Below, one piece after another: positions 34,593-43,009 of a stretch of DNA of 64,000 nucleotides. The stretch's first letter is position 1; the number at the start of each line of letters is the position of its first letter. Below the pieces are notes generated by a model. That model was given only the letters and a program-made list of their open reading frames with translations. It was not told where the DNA came from and did no database searches. Made by a program: the position numbers and the translations under genes. This DNA comes from Bacillus glycinifermentans (GTDB lineage: Bacteria > Bacillota > Bacilli > Bacillales > Bacillaceae): positions 1 through 64,000 of the forward strand of contig NZ_LECW02000035.1 in NCBI RefSeq assembly GCF_001042475.2, given 5' to 3'.

Positions 34593-34728
34593 TGGCAACC
34601 CTCCACCTTCATCATAGCATGCTCCCGGCACCTGGTATCATTCAGTTTAAAAATTAAATTTCCGCCGTTTTATAAGTGAAAAGCAAACATGGTATACTGT
34701 GGACAAAGAAGAAAAGGGATGGGAAGCC

Positions 34729-35592
34729 ATGTGGAAGGAAATCGTAAGCGTAACACCGCCTTATCAATTTGACCGCGTTCTTGAGAGACTGTCTCTTGAT
34801 CCGCTCAATGCGGTCAGCCTTGAACAACGGGAAGTCAGGCTACCGCTTCGCAATCAGGCTAAGGAGCCGTCCATCGTCACGGTGCGGGCGGCAGGAACGG
34901 TTGACGCTCCTGAGTTTGTCGTCAGCGGAACAGACGATCAGGAACTGATGATGGAAGAAGTGAAACGGATTTTCGGTTGGAAAGAAAGCCTTCAGCCCGT
35001 TTTGGATCATTTTTCAAAAACAAGCTTGTCCAAGCTGTTTGAAGAGCATGCTGGGACGCCGCTAGTCCTCGATTTTCAGCTGTATCATTGCCTGATGAAA
35101 TGCATCATCCACCAGCAGCTGAACCTGTCGTTCGCGTTTACGCTGACGGAGCGGTTCGTTCATACATTCGGCGAACTGAAAGACGGCGTCTGGTTTTATC
35201 CGCTTCCCGAAACGATTGCAAAGCTCGATTACGCCGATCTGCGCGACCTTCAGTTCAGCATGCGGAAGTCCGAATATGCGATCGATACGTCAAGAATGAT
35301 CGCAGAAGGGATCTTAAACCTTGATGAGCTGGCATCACTGACAGATGAAGAGATCATGCAAAAGCTGGTGAAAATCAGAGGGATCGGCCCGTGGACCGTG
35401 CAAAACGTCCTGCTCTTCGGACTTGGGCGGCCCAACCTGTTTCCGATGGCCGATATCGGTCTGCAAAATGCGATCAAGCGCCATTTTGGCTTAACAGATA
35501 AACCGACAAAAGACGAAATGCTTGAAATGAGCAGGGAATGGCAGCCTTATTTAAGCTATGCTTCCCTGTATTTATGGAGGAGCATTGAATAG
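34729..35592 (+). CDS. yfjP: DNA-3-methyladenine glycosylase YfjP (AlkA/HhH-GPD)
   Basis: A 287-residue base-excision glycosylase. The helix-hairpin-helix is KLVKIRGIGPWTVQNVLLFG, and the catalytic Asp follows in LFPMADIGLQNAI, as in AlkA. The N-terminal domain is the AlkA-type beta domain. It removes alkylated purines from DNA. ATG 34729 is preceded by a G-rich ribosome site and gives the B. subtilis length. It is followed after 17 bases by yfjO. Confidence 0.92.
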   Translation: MWKEIVSVTPPYQFDRVLERLSLDPLNAVSLEQREVRLPLRNQAKEPSIVTVRAAGTVDAPEFVVSGTDDQELMMEEVKRIFGWKESLQPVLDHFSKTSLSKLFEEHAGTPLVLDFQLYHCLMKCIIHQQLNLSFAFTLTERFVHTFGELKDGVWFYPLPETIAKLDYADLRDLQFSMRKSEYAIDTSRMIAEGILNLDELASLTDEEIMQKLVKIRGIGPWTVQNVLLFGLGRPNLFPMADIGLQNAIKRHFGLTDKPTKDEMLEMSREWQPYLSYASLYLWRSIE

Positions 35593-35609
35593 AAATGGAG
35601 AGAACATGA

Positions 35610-36998
35610 GTGAAACGTGAAAGCAAAAGATCATCAGCAGAAATAAAAGTCGGACAGCAATTTCCGCTGACGATCAAACGCCTCGGCATTAACGGCGAAG
35701 GCGTGGGCTATTTTAAGAAAAAAGTCGTCTTCGTTCCTGGCGCCCTGCCCGGCGAGGAAGTCGTCGTCGAGGCGACAAAGGTTCATCCGAAATTTTCCGA
35801 AGGGCGTGTCAAAAAGGTGCGCAAACGCTCGGAGCACCGCGTCAAACCGCCCTGCATCATCTATGAACAGTGCGGGGGCTGTCAGCTTCAGCACCTGGCA
35901 TACGATCAGCAGCTGAAAGAAAAACGGGACATCGTCATTCAGTCGCTTGAACGCCACACCCGCTTTGACATCGGCAAGATGGAGATCAGGCCGACGATCG
36001 GGATGGACAACCCGTGGCATTACCGGAATAAAAGCCAATTCCAGCTCGGCACGAAAAACGGAAAAATGGTTGCCGGCCTGTACGGGCTTGATTCGCATCG
36101 CCTCGTTCCGATTACTGAATGCATCGTCCAGCATCCGGCGACAAACAAAACGACGCAGACCGTCAAGCAGATTCTCGAGGACTTCGGCATCTCCGTCTAT
36201 GATGAACGGAAGCGGACCGGCGACGTGCGGACGATCGTCACAAGAGCCGGCTTTGAAACGGGAGAAGTGCAGGTCGTGCTCGTCACGGCAAAAGACGAAC
36301 TCCCGCGCAAGGAGCTGATCGCTGAAGAAATCAAAAAACGCCTGCCTGAGGTGACATCTGTCATCCAAAACGTCAACAAAGCGAAAACATCGGTGATCTT
36401 CGGCGAAGATACAAGGCTGCTTGCCGGCAATATGGTCATTCAGGAATTTCTCGGAGACGTCTCATTTGAGCTGAGCGCCCGCGCCTTTTTCCAGCTCAAC
36501 CCGATCCAGACCGTCAAGCTCTACGACGAAGTGAAAAAAGCCGCCAAGCTGACCGGCACAGAAAAGGTCGTCGACGCCTATTGCGGGGTCGGCACGATCG
36601 GGATGTGGGTCGCAGACGGCGCAGGAGAAATCCGCGGTATGGACGTCATTAAAGAATCGATCGAAGACGCCAACAAAAACATGAAAAAGCACGGCATCGA
36701 AAACGCCCGATATGTCACAGGCACAGCCGAACACTGGCTGCCAAAGTGGACGAAAGAAGGCTTCCGCCCTGACGTCGTCATCGTCGACCCGCCGAGAACC
36801 GGCTGCGACCGGACGTTTCTTGACACGATCAAACAGGTGAAGCCGAAGCGGTTTGTCTACGTCTCATGCAACCCGTCAACGCTCGCCAAAGACCTGCAGT
36901 ATTTAGCGAAAGATTACCGTGTCGAATATATTCAGCCTGTCGATATGTTTCCGCAGACCGCGCATGTGGAGAGTGTCGTATCGCTCAAGCTGAAATAA
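35610..36998 (+). CDS. yfjO: 23S rRNA (uracil-5-)-methyltransferase-type RNA methylase YfjO
   Basis: The 462-residue TrmA/RumA-family enzyme has an N-terminal TRAM domain ([20 protein letters not shown]). The Fe-S cluster cysteines are [13 protein letters not shown] and a fourth in ITECIVQHP. The SAM site is [14 protein letters not shown] and the catalytic Cys lies in [14 protein letters not shown]. It makes m5U in RNA; whether the target is 23S rRNA positions like RlmCD or another site is not decidable here. GTG start with GGAG 9 bases upstream. A terminator follows. Confidence 0.9.
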   Translation: MKRESKRSSAEIKVGQQFPLTIKRLGINGEGVGYFKKKVVFVPGALPGEEVVVEATKVHPKFSEGRVKKVRKRSEHRVKPPCIIYEQCGGCQLQHLAYDQQLKEKRDIVIQSLERHTRFDIGKMEIRPTIGMDNPWHYRNKSQFQLGTKNGKMVAGLYGLDSHRLVPITECIVQHPATNKTTQTVKQILEDFGISVYDERKRTGDVRTIVTRAGFETGEVQVVLVTAKDELPRKELIAEEIKKRLPEVTSVIQNVNKAKTSVIFGEDTRLLAGNMVIQEFLGDVSFELSARAFFQLNPIQTVKLYDEVKKAAKLTGTEKVVDAYCGVGTIGMWVADGAGEIRGMDVIKESIEDANKNMKKHGIENARYVTGTAEHWLPKWTKEGFRPDVVIVDPPRTGCDRTFLDTIKQVKPKRFVYVSCNPSTLAKDLQYLAKDYRVEYIQPVDMFPQTAHVESVVSLKLK

Positions 36999-37022
36999 AA
37001 CGCCTTTCACAAGGCGTTTTTT
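36997..37022 (+). terminator. Terminator of yfjO
   Basis: A 10-pair perfect stem (36997-37006 with 37011-37020) overlapping the stop codon, with a T run. Confidence 0.85.
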
Positions 37023-37048
37023 AGCGAAATCACAAGGAGGAACACACG

Positions 37049-37510
37049 ATGAAAAGACTCTGCGTCATCCCCTGCGGCAAGAAAAAGATCTGGGATATCG
37101 ACCCGTCGAAGGGGCCGTCTGCCGCGCGGAACGTGTATCTCAGCCCGTTCCATCAGGCGTGCCGCACATATGCGCAAACCTTTTTTGCCGATTGGACGAT
37201 CCTCTCCGCCAAGCACGGTTTTCTGCGGCCGGACGATATCGTGCCGGAAAACTACGACGTCACCTTCGGTATGCGCCACCCGGAGATCATGCCGCTTGAT
37301 GCGCTGAAGGCGCAAGCCGAACAGAAACATCTCATGCAATATGACGAAATCGTGATGCTAGGCGGAAAAAAATACCGTCCCGTCCTGATGAGCGTGTTTG
37401 GAAAAGAGCAGCAGATCACCTATCCGCTTGCCGGGTATCGGGGAATCGGCTACATGCTTCAGGCGCTGAAGCAGGCCGTGGATGAAAGATTAGAACTTGG
37501 GACAAAATGA
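37049..37510 (+). CDS. yfjM: YfjM, DUF6884-like protein
   Basis: The 153-residue protein starts MKRLCVIPCGKKKIWD, with a Cys-x4-Cys pair, and has the family strings LSPFHQACRTYA and ILSAKHGFLRPDDIVPENYDVTF. These resemble DUF6884 proteins, whose role is unknown. An AAGGAGG precedes the ATG. Its stop codon is inside a terminator hairpin at 37501-37527. Confidence 0.85.
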   Translation: MKRLCVIPCGKKKIWDIDPSKGPSAARNVYLSPFHQACRTYAQTFFADWTILSAKHGFLRPDDIVPENYDVTFGMRHPEIMPLDALKAQAEQKHLMQYDEIVMLGGKKYRPVLMSVFGKEQQITYPLAGYRGIGYMLQALKQAVDERLELGTK

Positions 37511-37537
37511 ATGTTTTTCATTTTGTCTCTTTTTTTA
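37501..37537 (+). terminator. Terminator overlapping the yfjM stop
   Basis: GACAAAATGAA (37501-37511) pairs with TTCATTTTGTC (37517-37527), followed by TCTTTTTTT. Confidence 0.85.
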
Positions 37538-37748
37538 TGAAAAGTGTAACAAATGAACCGCTTGCGGCCACTAAATACTTGGGAAGAAAAATGCAGGGTG
37601 TCCACAGGTTTGAGGATTCAGCCGGCGGTCAAAACGATCGCTTTTTTTCATTGCCAAACATGTGTTGAAAAAGCCTTTTCGCTCCAAGCGGTATAGAGCC
37701 GGTCTCGGAGCATCTTTTTCACAGGGCAAAACGAAATGGAGGGATACC

Positions 37749-38303
37749 ATGGAAGATAAGATGCGCTATATTATTCGCGATTTGCTTCCTCTTTACCGGG
37801 AAGGACTGCTGAGCGAAGAGACGGAGGAGTGGTTTGATGAGCAGGTCAAAAACAACCCGGAATACAAAAAGCTGGTGACAGAAACCCCGCCTCAAAAGAA
37901 AAGTATCGATCGCAGGCTTTCTCTTTATCAGATCTTGTTTACGGCCATTTCTTTTTTTCTCGCGCTTAAAATGTCGCTTTTAAATGGAAGCTTTGGCTTC
38001 ATATTGTGGTATGCGGTCCTTGGCCTCTTAATCTATCTATTCTATCGGAATGTTAGAATCGTTTTCCTGTTCTCATTTGTTCCGATTTTCATTTGGGGAA
38101 TTACCGATTCGCTTGCAGAACTCGCTGGCGGGGATGCCATCGAAGGAGCGACGCTTGGGGAATATGTGATCAGCTCGATTTATGGAGCAGTCTGGCTCGC
38201 CGCGATTCACTGTTTATTCGCCGTTGTCGGAAGCTTTATCGGCTGGCTGTGCATCAAACTGACAGAAAGCAGGTCATGTCATGAAAAAGAAAATCGTATA
38301 TAG
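37749..38303 (+). CDS. Membrane protein with anti-sigma-like N-terminus
   Basis: The 184-residue protein has a soluble N-terminal 55 residues (RYIIRDLLPLYREGLLSEET, EEWFDEQVKNNPEYKKL) shaped like the zinc-finger anti-sigma N-terminus but lacking the Cys/His ligands. Four membrane segments follow. It overlaps the next gene by 23 bases, so both are surely co-translated. No sigma factor gene is adjacent, so an anti-sigma role is not supported by context. GGAGGG 5 bases before the ATG. Confidence 0.75.
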   Translation: MEDKMRYIIRDLLPLYREGLLSEETEEWFDEQVKNNPEYKKLVTETPPQKKSIDRRLSLYQILFTAISFFLALKMSLLNGSFGFILWYAVLGLLIYLFYRNVRIVFLFSFVPIFIWGITDSLAELAGGDAIEGATLGEYVISSIYGAVWLAAIHCLFAVVGSFIGWLCIKLTESRSCHEKENRI

Positions 38304-38997
38304 TGCGCTCCTTTTCATTACCGTAGCTTTCGTACTTGTTGCATACAATTCATTCAACGGCAACCCGGTAAGCGGGATGTTGGCGAAAAAAGCGCTTGAG
38401 CGTTATTTGGCAGACCGCTATCCTGACAAGGAGCTGCAAATTGAAGAGGGCGTATACAACTTTAAGTTTGCCGAATATGTGTTTGATGTCATGGAGGTTG
38501 GCGATCAAACAAGATCGTATCAGTTCACGCTTACCGGGTTTTTCAAACCGGAGGTGAACATTGACGGCATTCACGATGCGAATCTTGATGAGCAGCTGAT
38601 GGAGCGGCTTGGCGGCGAAGCTTCAAAAGAACTGAAAGCGATTTTGGAGCAAAAAGTAAGCCGTCTCGTAGGTGTCGACGTTTATCTGGAGGTTTTAAAG
38701 GACAAACTCGCAGATGACACAAAATGGAGCAAAGGCATCAAGCTCGATGGACCGATGCAAATCGAACTTGTACTGGATGCGGCAGACAGCGATCAGGAAG
38801 ACGTTTATCACGCCGCGAAAACGGTTCAGCATGTTTTGAAAGATCAAGGATATGATTATGGATATGTCAATATCAACGCAAATGATTTTGATGGAGAGGA
38901 CACAAAAGATATGGAAAGCGGTTATGTCAAATATGCCGTATCGTTTGAAAAAGACGCTGATATCAAGCTCAGCGATGTTGAAACACTCAATCAATAA
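38281..38997 (+). CDS. yfjL: YfjL-like single-pass membrane protein
   Basis: The 238-residue protein has one N-terminal membrane helix (VYSALLFITVAFVLVAYNSF) and an extracytoplasmic domain (YNFKFAEYVFDVMEVGDQTR, then VDVYLEVLKDKLADDTKW). It resembles B. subtilis YfjL, of unknown function, and its position after yfjM agrees. It is translationally coupled to the upstream membrane gene. Moderate confidence in the name. Confidence 0.7.
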   Translation: MKKKIVYSALLFITVAFVLVAYNSFNGNPVSGMLAKKALERYLADRYPDKELQIEEGVYNFKFAEYVFDVMEVGDQTRSYQFTLTGFFKPEVNIDGIHDANLDEQLMERLGGEASKELKAILEQKVSRLVGVDVYLEVLKDKLADDTKWSKGIKLDGPMQIELVLDAADSDQEDVYHAAKTVQHVLKDQGYDYGYVNINANDFDGEDTKDMESGYVKYAVSFEKDADIKLSDVETLNQ

Positions 38998-39004
38998 ACC
39001 ATTC

Positions 39005-39040
39005 ATCCCTATTTCCTGCGATTGGAGATAGGGATTTATT
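39005..39040. terminator. Hairpin between convergent yfjL-like and TetR genes
   Basis: Stem 39005-39016 with 39024-39035 (one G-U), then an interrupted T tract. Confidence 0.65.
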
Positions 39041-39614
39041 CTTTTTTCAATCCGCTGTAAAAAGCGGCGACCGTCTGTTTCACAAATGCGTCTTTTGCGA
39101 TTTTTTGAAATCGGCCTGCAGCAAGCGCATTTGATGAGAAAAATCCGTATAAAGTTGTCAGAAACACGAAAGCCTGCGAACCTGCATCACCTGTTTTGAC
39201 CAGGTCTTTCTTTTGCATTGTGACAATATAATCTGTCACATAACGAAGGAGTTCTTCCGTGTGCTTCAAAATAAAACCAAACAGATCAGAAAGCCTTTCT
39301 CCCTCTTGGACGGCGATGAGATACAGCGGTTTGTTGTTTTCCATGAGCTGCAGATAGGATTCGGCAATCAGCGTTAAATCTTTTTCCAAGTCCCATGTAA
39401 TGCTGTTTTCAAAGATCGTTTTAAAGGCGGGGATATATGAAAATTTTTGAACGGCGGCTTCCAAAAGGCCTTTTTTTGTTTTGAAATGCCGGTAAACCGT
39501 CATTTCGCTTACGCCTGCAGAAAGGGCGATATCCTTGATTGTAACTGATGTAAATCCGTCATTTTGCATTAAGTCCAAGGCAGCAGAAATAATCCGGTCG
39601 TTCGTCTCTTGCAT
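39036..39614 (-). CDS. TetR-family regulator of the adjacent glycosyltransferase
   Basis: The 192-residue protein has an N-terminal TetR helix-turn-helix (FTSVTIKDIALSAGVSEMTV, then YRHFKTKKGLLEAAV) and a helical ligand domain. It is divergent from a UDP-glycosyltransferase gene with a 6-base-arm inverted repeat between them, so it likely represses that gene and itself. GGAGGG lies 8 bases before the ATG. Confidence 0.85.
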   Translation of the reverse strand: MQETNDRIISAALDLMQNDGFTSVTIKDIALSAGVSEMTVYRHFKTKKGLLEAAVQKFSYIPAFKTIFENSITWDLEKDLTLIAESYLQLMENNKPLYLIAVQEGERLSDLFGFILKHTEELLRYVTDYIVTMQKKDLVKTGDAGSQAFVFLTTLYGFFSSNALAAGRFQKIAKDAFVKQTVAAFYSGLKKE

Positions 39615-39639
39615 GCATAAATCCCTCCATTTTATGATA

Positions 39640-39655
39640 GTTAGTAGTAACTAAC
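39640..39655. promoter_or_regulatory. Candidate TetR operator
   Basis: GTTAGT (39640-39645), AGTA, ACTAAC (39650-39655): perfect inverted arms in the divergent promoter region. Confidence 0.55.
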
Positions 39656-39721
39656 ATCAGTCTAAACAGGCGGCATTTGCATGTCAAGCTGTTTAAAAAT
39701 GAACGAAAAGGAGTTTTACAG

Positions 39722-40915
39722 GTGGCAAACGTATTAATCGTAAACTTTCCGGCAGAAGGTCACGTCAACCCTACTTTAGGCATCACAAAGGCCTTTGTTG
39801 ACAGGGGAGACAATGTTCATTACATTACAACGGGAAAATTTAAAGACAGATTGGAAGGTGTGGGTGCGACTGTCCATCTGCATGAAGATTTGCTTAGAAC
39901 CGCGAGTATCGATCCGGGGTCTCCTTCCGGTCTTCTTTCGTTTTTGAAGATTCACCTGCGGACATCGCTGTATATATTGGAGGTCGTGAAGGAACTGGCA
40001 AAAAGCATTCAGTTTGATTTCGTTTATTATGACACATTCTGTGCGGGGGAATTGGTCAGGGATTATTTAAATATCCCGGGAGTCGCGTCATCTGCTTCAT
40101 TCTTATTCGGAGAGGAGCATCTGGATATTCTGCCGATGCATCCGGATTCGGGCGTGCCGCTCAAAATGGACAAAGAATGTGTAGACCTGCTCGCCGAGAT
40201 CAAAGAAACATACGGAGTATCCCCGCGCCATGTCTCTCAATTTATGAGCAACCGGGCTGAGTTGACCGTCGTGTATACAAGCCGTTATTTCCAGCCTGAG
40301 AGCGACCGGTACGGGGATGACTATTTGTTTATCGGCCCGAGCTTTCCGAAACGGCTGGACAAAAAGCACGATTTTCCGCTTGAGAAGCTAAAGGGGAAGA
40401 AGGTCATTTATATTTCAATGGGCACGGTTTTGGACAAAACGGCGGAATTTTTCAACCTGTGCATTGATGCGTTCTCTTGTTTTGAAGGCATCGTCGTGAT
40501 AGCGGCGGGAGAAAGAGCCGACTTCTCGCATTTGAAGGACGTTCCCGAAAACTTCATCATAGCCCCTTATGTTCCGCAGCTTGAAGTGTTGAAAGAAACG
40601 GATGTATTCATTACTCACGGAGGAATGAACAGCGTAAATGAAAGCATCCATTTTCAGGTTCCGATGGTCGTCGTGCCCCATGATAAGGATCAGCCGATGA
40701 TCGCCGGGCGGCTTGCTGAATTAAATGCAGGCTACCCGATTTTCAAAGACAAGCTTGATGCGAACACATTGCGGCACGCTGCAGATCAAGTATTGAACAA
40801 CAGCCGATATAAAGAAAACATTCAAAAAATCGATGAGAGCTTCCAGAACAGCATGGAGATGAACGAAGCGCTTAAACGCATTGATCAATATGCCGCCCAA
40901 AAAGCAAACCGCTAA
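39722..40915 (+). CDS. UDP-glycosyltransferase, macrolide/MGT family (YojK/YdhE-like)
   Basis: The 397-residue GT1 enzyme has the acceptor-side His in NFPAEGHVNPTLGI and the C-terminal UDP-sugar signature ITHGGMNSVNESIHFQVPMV followed by DQPMIAGRLAE. Bacillus relatives glucosylate small aromatic acceptors, flavonoids and macrolides, so a detoxification role is plausible. GTG 39722 is the start (AAAAGGAG 8 bases upstream); the open frame extends 15 codons farther without a ribosome site. Divergent TetR control. Confidence 0.87.
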   Translation: MANVLIVNFPAEGHVNPTLGITKAFVDRGDNVHYITTGKFKDRLEGVGATVHLHEDLLRTASIDPGSPSGLLSFLKIHLRTSLYILEVVKELAKSIQFDFVYYDTFCAGELVRDYLNIPGVASSASFLFGEEHLDILPMHPDSGVPLKMDKECVDLLAEIKETYGVSPRHVSQFMSNRAELTVVYTSRYFQPESDRYGDDYLFIGPSFPKRLDKKHDFPLEKLKGKKVIYISMGTVLDKTAEFFNLCIDAFSCFEGIVVIAAGERADFSHLKDVPENFIIAPYVPQLEVLKETDVFITHGGMNSVNESIHFQVPMVVVPHDKDQPMIAGRLAELNAGYPIFKDKLDANTLRHAADQVLNNSRYKENIQKIDESFQNSMEMNEALKRIDQYAAQKANR

Positions 40916-40931
40916 CCGGTTTGCTTTTTTT
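40899..40931 (+). terminator. Terminator of the UDP-glycosyltransferase gene
   Basis: AAAGCAAACC (40901-40910) pairs with GGTTTGCTTT (40918-40927). The stop codon is in the loop. Confidence 0.85.
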
Positions 40932-41005
40932 ACCATTCGTGTGCATAATTCGCCTGAAAAAGAAAAGAATAGAACGAATAAATTTTGAGAAAGGGTGTTT
41001 GTGCA

Positions 41006-41329
41006 ATGCGTAAATTATGGCTGTCTTTATTGGTAATCGCGCCGTTGTCCTTCTTCGTCCCGCTTTCTGAGGCGCACGGGGAAACGCGCGTTTATCAGGA
41101 TCTGACAGAACAGCAAAAAAGTGAACTGGCTTCAATGCAAAGGGATATTATGGAGAAGAAAAAACAGCTGATCAACAAGTATGTCGAGTACGGAATTATC
41201 GATCAAGAGAGAGGGAAAGAGATCAAATCCCATATTGAACAACGCTATGACAAAGAGAAAAAGAACGGGTTTATGCCGAAGTGGCATCAAGACAAGGAAA
41301 AGAAGTTCCATAAACATCATATGCCATAA
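41006..41329 (+). CDS. YckD-like secreted DUF2680 protein
   Basis: The 107-residue protein has a signal peptide (RKLWLSLLVIAPLSFFVPLSEAHG) and a helical mature part (DLTEQQKSELASMQRDIMEK, VEYGIIDQERGKEIKSHIEQ) ending in a Lys/His-rich tail. It matches the DUF2680 family that includes B. subtilis YckD; function unknown. ATG 41006 has GGGTG 8 bases upstream. Confidence 0.8.
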   Translation: MRKLWLSLLVIAPLSFFVPLSEAHGETRVYQDLTEQQKSELASMQRDIMEKKKQLINKYVEYGIIDQERGKEIKSHIEQRYDKEKKNGFMPKWHQDKEKKFHKHHMP

Positions 41330-41365
41330 AAACGCAAGCCCCGGGATGGCAGCCGCAATTTCTTC

Positions 41366-41395
41366 GTGACAAAAGTGTAAAGACAGGTGTAAACT
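41366..41395 (+). promoter_or_regulatory. niaP promoter with candidate NiaR repeats
   Basis: Two copies of GTGTAAA (41375-41381 and 41387-41393) separated by 5 bases, embedding ACAGGTGTAAA. This resembles the NiaR (YrxA) niacin-repressor site as I recall it. A GTGACA/TAAACT pair with 18-base spacing would place the repeats inside the promoter. Confidence 0.4.
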
Positions 41396-41431
41396 AATAC
41401 TCATGTAAAATCAGCTAAGAGGTGAGTGAGT

Positions 41432-42637
41432 ATGAAGAAAAACCGTCCGGCTTCCGAGCGGAAGCTGCTTGGCATTGCTGGTCTCGGCTGGCTTTTTGAT
41501 GCCATGGACGTCGGAATATTGTCGTTTATTATCGCTGCTTTACACGAGGAATGGAAATTGACGCCGGAGGAGATGAGCTGGATCGGCAGCATCAACTCCA
41601 TCGGCATGGCTGTCGGGGCTTTTTTGTTCGGGCTATTGGCCGATCGCATCGGCCGAAAATACGTATTTATCATTACCCTGCTGTTTTTCTCGGTGGGCAG
41701 CGGCTTATCCGCTTTGACAACGACACTTACGGCATTTTTGGTTTTGCGCTTTGTTGTCGGCATGGGGCTGGGAGGAGAGCTTCCGGTCGCATCAACGCTC
41801 GTATCGGAAACCGTTGCACCCGAGCGGCGGGGAAGGGTCGTCGTCCTGCTGGAAAGCTTTTGGGCATTCGGCTGGCTGGCCGCAGCACTGATTTCGTATT
41901 TTATTATTCCGCATTACGGCTGGCAGATCGCCTTAGTCATTACCGCGCTTCCGGCGTTTTACGCGCTGTATCTGCGCCTGGCGCTTCCCGACTCGCCAAA
42001 ATACGACACGATTGCTAAAGAGCGGAAGCCGTCCATCGTTGACAGTATAAAAAGCGTCTGGTCCGCCCGTTTCGTCCGTCCGACGGCAATGCTGTGGATC
42101 GTCTGGTTTTGCGTCGTTTTTTCCTATTACGGCATGTTTTTATGGCTGCCGAGCGTGATGGTCATGAAAGGCTTCAGCATGATTCAAAGCTTTGAATACG
42201 TATTGGTCATGACCTTGGCCCAGCTGCCCGGCTATTTCTCGGCTGCCTGGCTGATCGAGAAAGCCGGCCGGAAAATGGTCCTCATCCTTTACCTGCTCGG
42301 AACAGCCGTCAGCGCTTACTTTTTCGGAACGGCCGAGTCGCTTGCCCTCCTGTTGGCGGCGGGTATGTTTTTATCTTTCTTCAACCTTGGCGCATGGGGA
42401 GCGCTTTACGCGTATACGCCCGAGCAGTACCCGACGCAGATCAGGGGGACCGGCGCCGGAATGGCCGCTGCGTTCGGCAGAATCGGCGGGATTTTGGGGC
42501 CGCTTCTTGTGGGAAGTCTCGTCAGCAAGGGCACATCGCTTTCCGTCATTTTCCTGATCTTCTGCCTGGCGGTTTTGGCAGCCGTCAGCGCCGTTCTCTT
42601 TTTGGGAACGGAAACGAAGCAGCAGGAGCTTGCTTAA
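41432..42637 (+). CDS. niaP: Niacin transporter NiaP (YceI), MFS
   Basis: A 401-residue, 12-helix major facilitator, very close to B. subtilis YceI/NiaP throughout: GIAGLGWLFDAMDVGILSFI at the N-terminus, GLLADRIGRKYVFIITLLFF (MFS loop), GMGLGGELPVASTLVSETVA and FSYYGMFLWLPSVMVMKGFS. NiaP imports nicotinate and nicotinamide for NAD synthesis. ATG 41432 has AGAGGTGA 6 bases upstream. The GTGTAAA repeats upstream fit niacin repression. A terminator follows. Confidence 0.9.
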   Translation: MKKNRPASERKLLGIAGLGWLFDAMDVGILSFIIAALHEEWKLTPEEMSWIGSINSIGMAVGAFLFGLLADRIGRKYVFIITLLFFSVGSGLSALTTTLTAFLVLRFVVGMGLGGELPVASTLVSETVAPERRGRVVVLLESFWAFGWLAAALISYFIIPHYGWQIALVITALPAFYALYLRLALPDSPKYDTIAKERKPSIVDSIKSVWSARFVRPTAMLWIVWFCVVFSYYGMFLWLPSVMVMKGFSMIQSFEYVLVMTLAQLPGYFSAAWLIEKAGRKMVLILYLLGTAVSAYFFGTAESLALLLAAGMFLSFFNLGAWGALYAYTPEQYPTQIRGTGAGMAAAFGRIGGILGPLLVGSLVSKGTSLSVIFLIFCLAVLAAVSAVLFLGTETKQQELA

Positions 42638-42697
42638 TTGAGCGAAGGACATAAAGAGGGATTGGGAAAAGCTGATAAACATCGCTTAAAGACGTAG

Positions 42698-42726
42698 AGA
42701 GAAGGTGGCCGCACCTTCTCTTTTTT
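42698..42726 (+). terminator. Terminator of niaP
   Basis: A 10-pair perfect stem (42698-42707 with 42712-42721), GCCG loop, six T. Confidence 0.88.
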
Positions 42727-42741
42727 GTGAAAATAGTACTA

Positions 42742-42770
42742 TTGATGCAAAAGCCTGAACAGAATAGAAT
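42742..42770 (+). promoter_or_regulatory. Sigma-A promoter of the PTS operon
   Basis: TTGATG (42742-42747), 17 bases, TAGAAT (42765-42770), about 24 bases upstream of the antiterminator target. Confidence 0.65.
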
Positions 42771-42793
42771 CGTAATAAGAACAAAATATCGGC

Positions 42794-42903
42794 GGGTTTG
42801 TTACTGGTAAAGCAGGCAAGACCTAAAATGTGATAAAGGACCTACTCCTTTAGTGCGCTTTATTGCGCCTATCGGCAGACGTCTTTTGCATGTTTTAGGT
42901 CTT
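42794..42903 (+). promoter_or_regulatory. RAT antiterminator and overlapping leader terminator
   Basis: 42794-42823 matches the ribonucleic antiterminator of the SacY/LicT class (TTGTTACTG, a short loop, AGCAGGCAAGACC). Its 3' end is also the 5' arm of a terminator: AGACCTAAAA (42819-42828) pairs perfectly with TTTTAGGTCT (42893-42902), followed by T. The two structures are mutually exclusive, so readthrough into the PTS gene requires the antiterminator protein bound to the RAT. Confidence 0.85.
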
Positions 42904-43009
42904 TTTTCGTTAGGTTGCCGACGCGTTTTTCCCGAATGTCACATTTTTCATTTTGATCGCGGGCTGCTCATTTGATAGGATAAAAAAATTGAAGGAGGAG
43001 GCACCGGTT

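Noticed and set aside
35634..36368. 244-codon minus-strand frame opposite yfjO
   Set aside because: It is the complement-frame shadow of a well-supported RNA methyltransferase gene with all motifs intact.
42730..42903. Riboswitch upstream of the PTS gene
   Set aside because: The structure is fully explained by a LicT-class RAT overlapping a terminator; no aptamer core was recognised.
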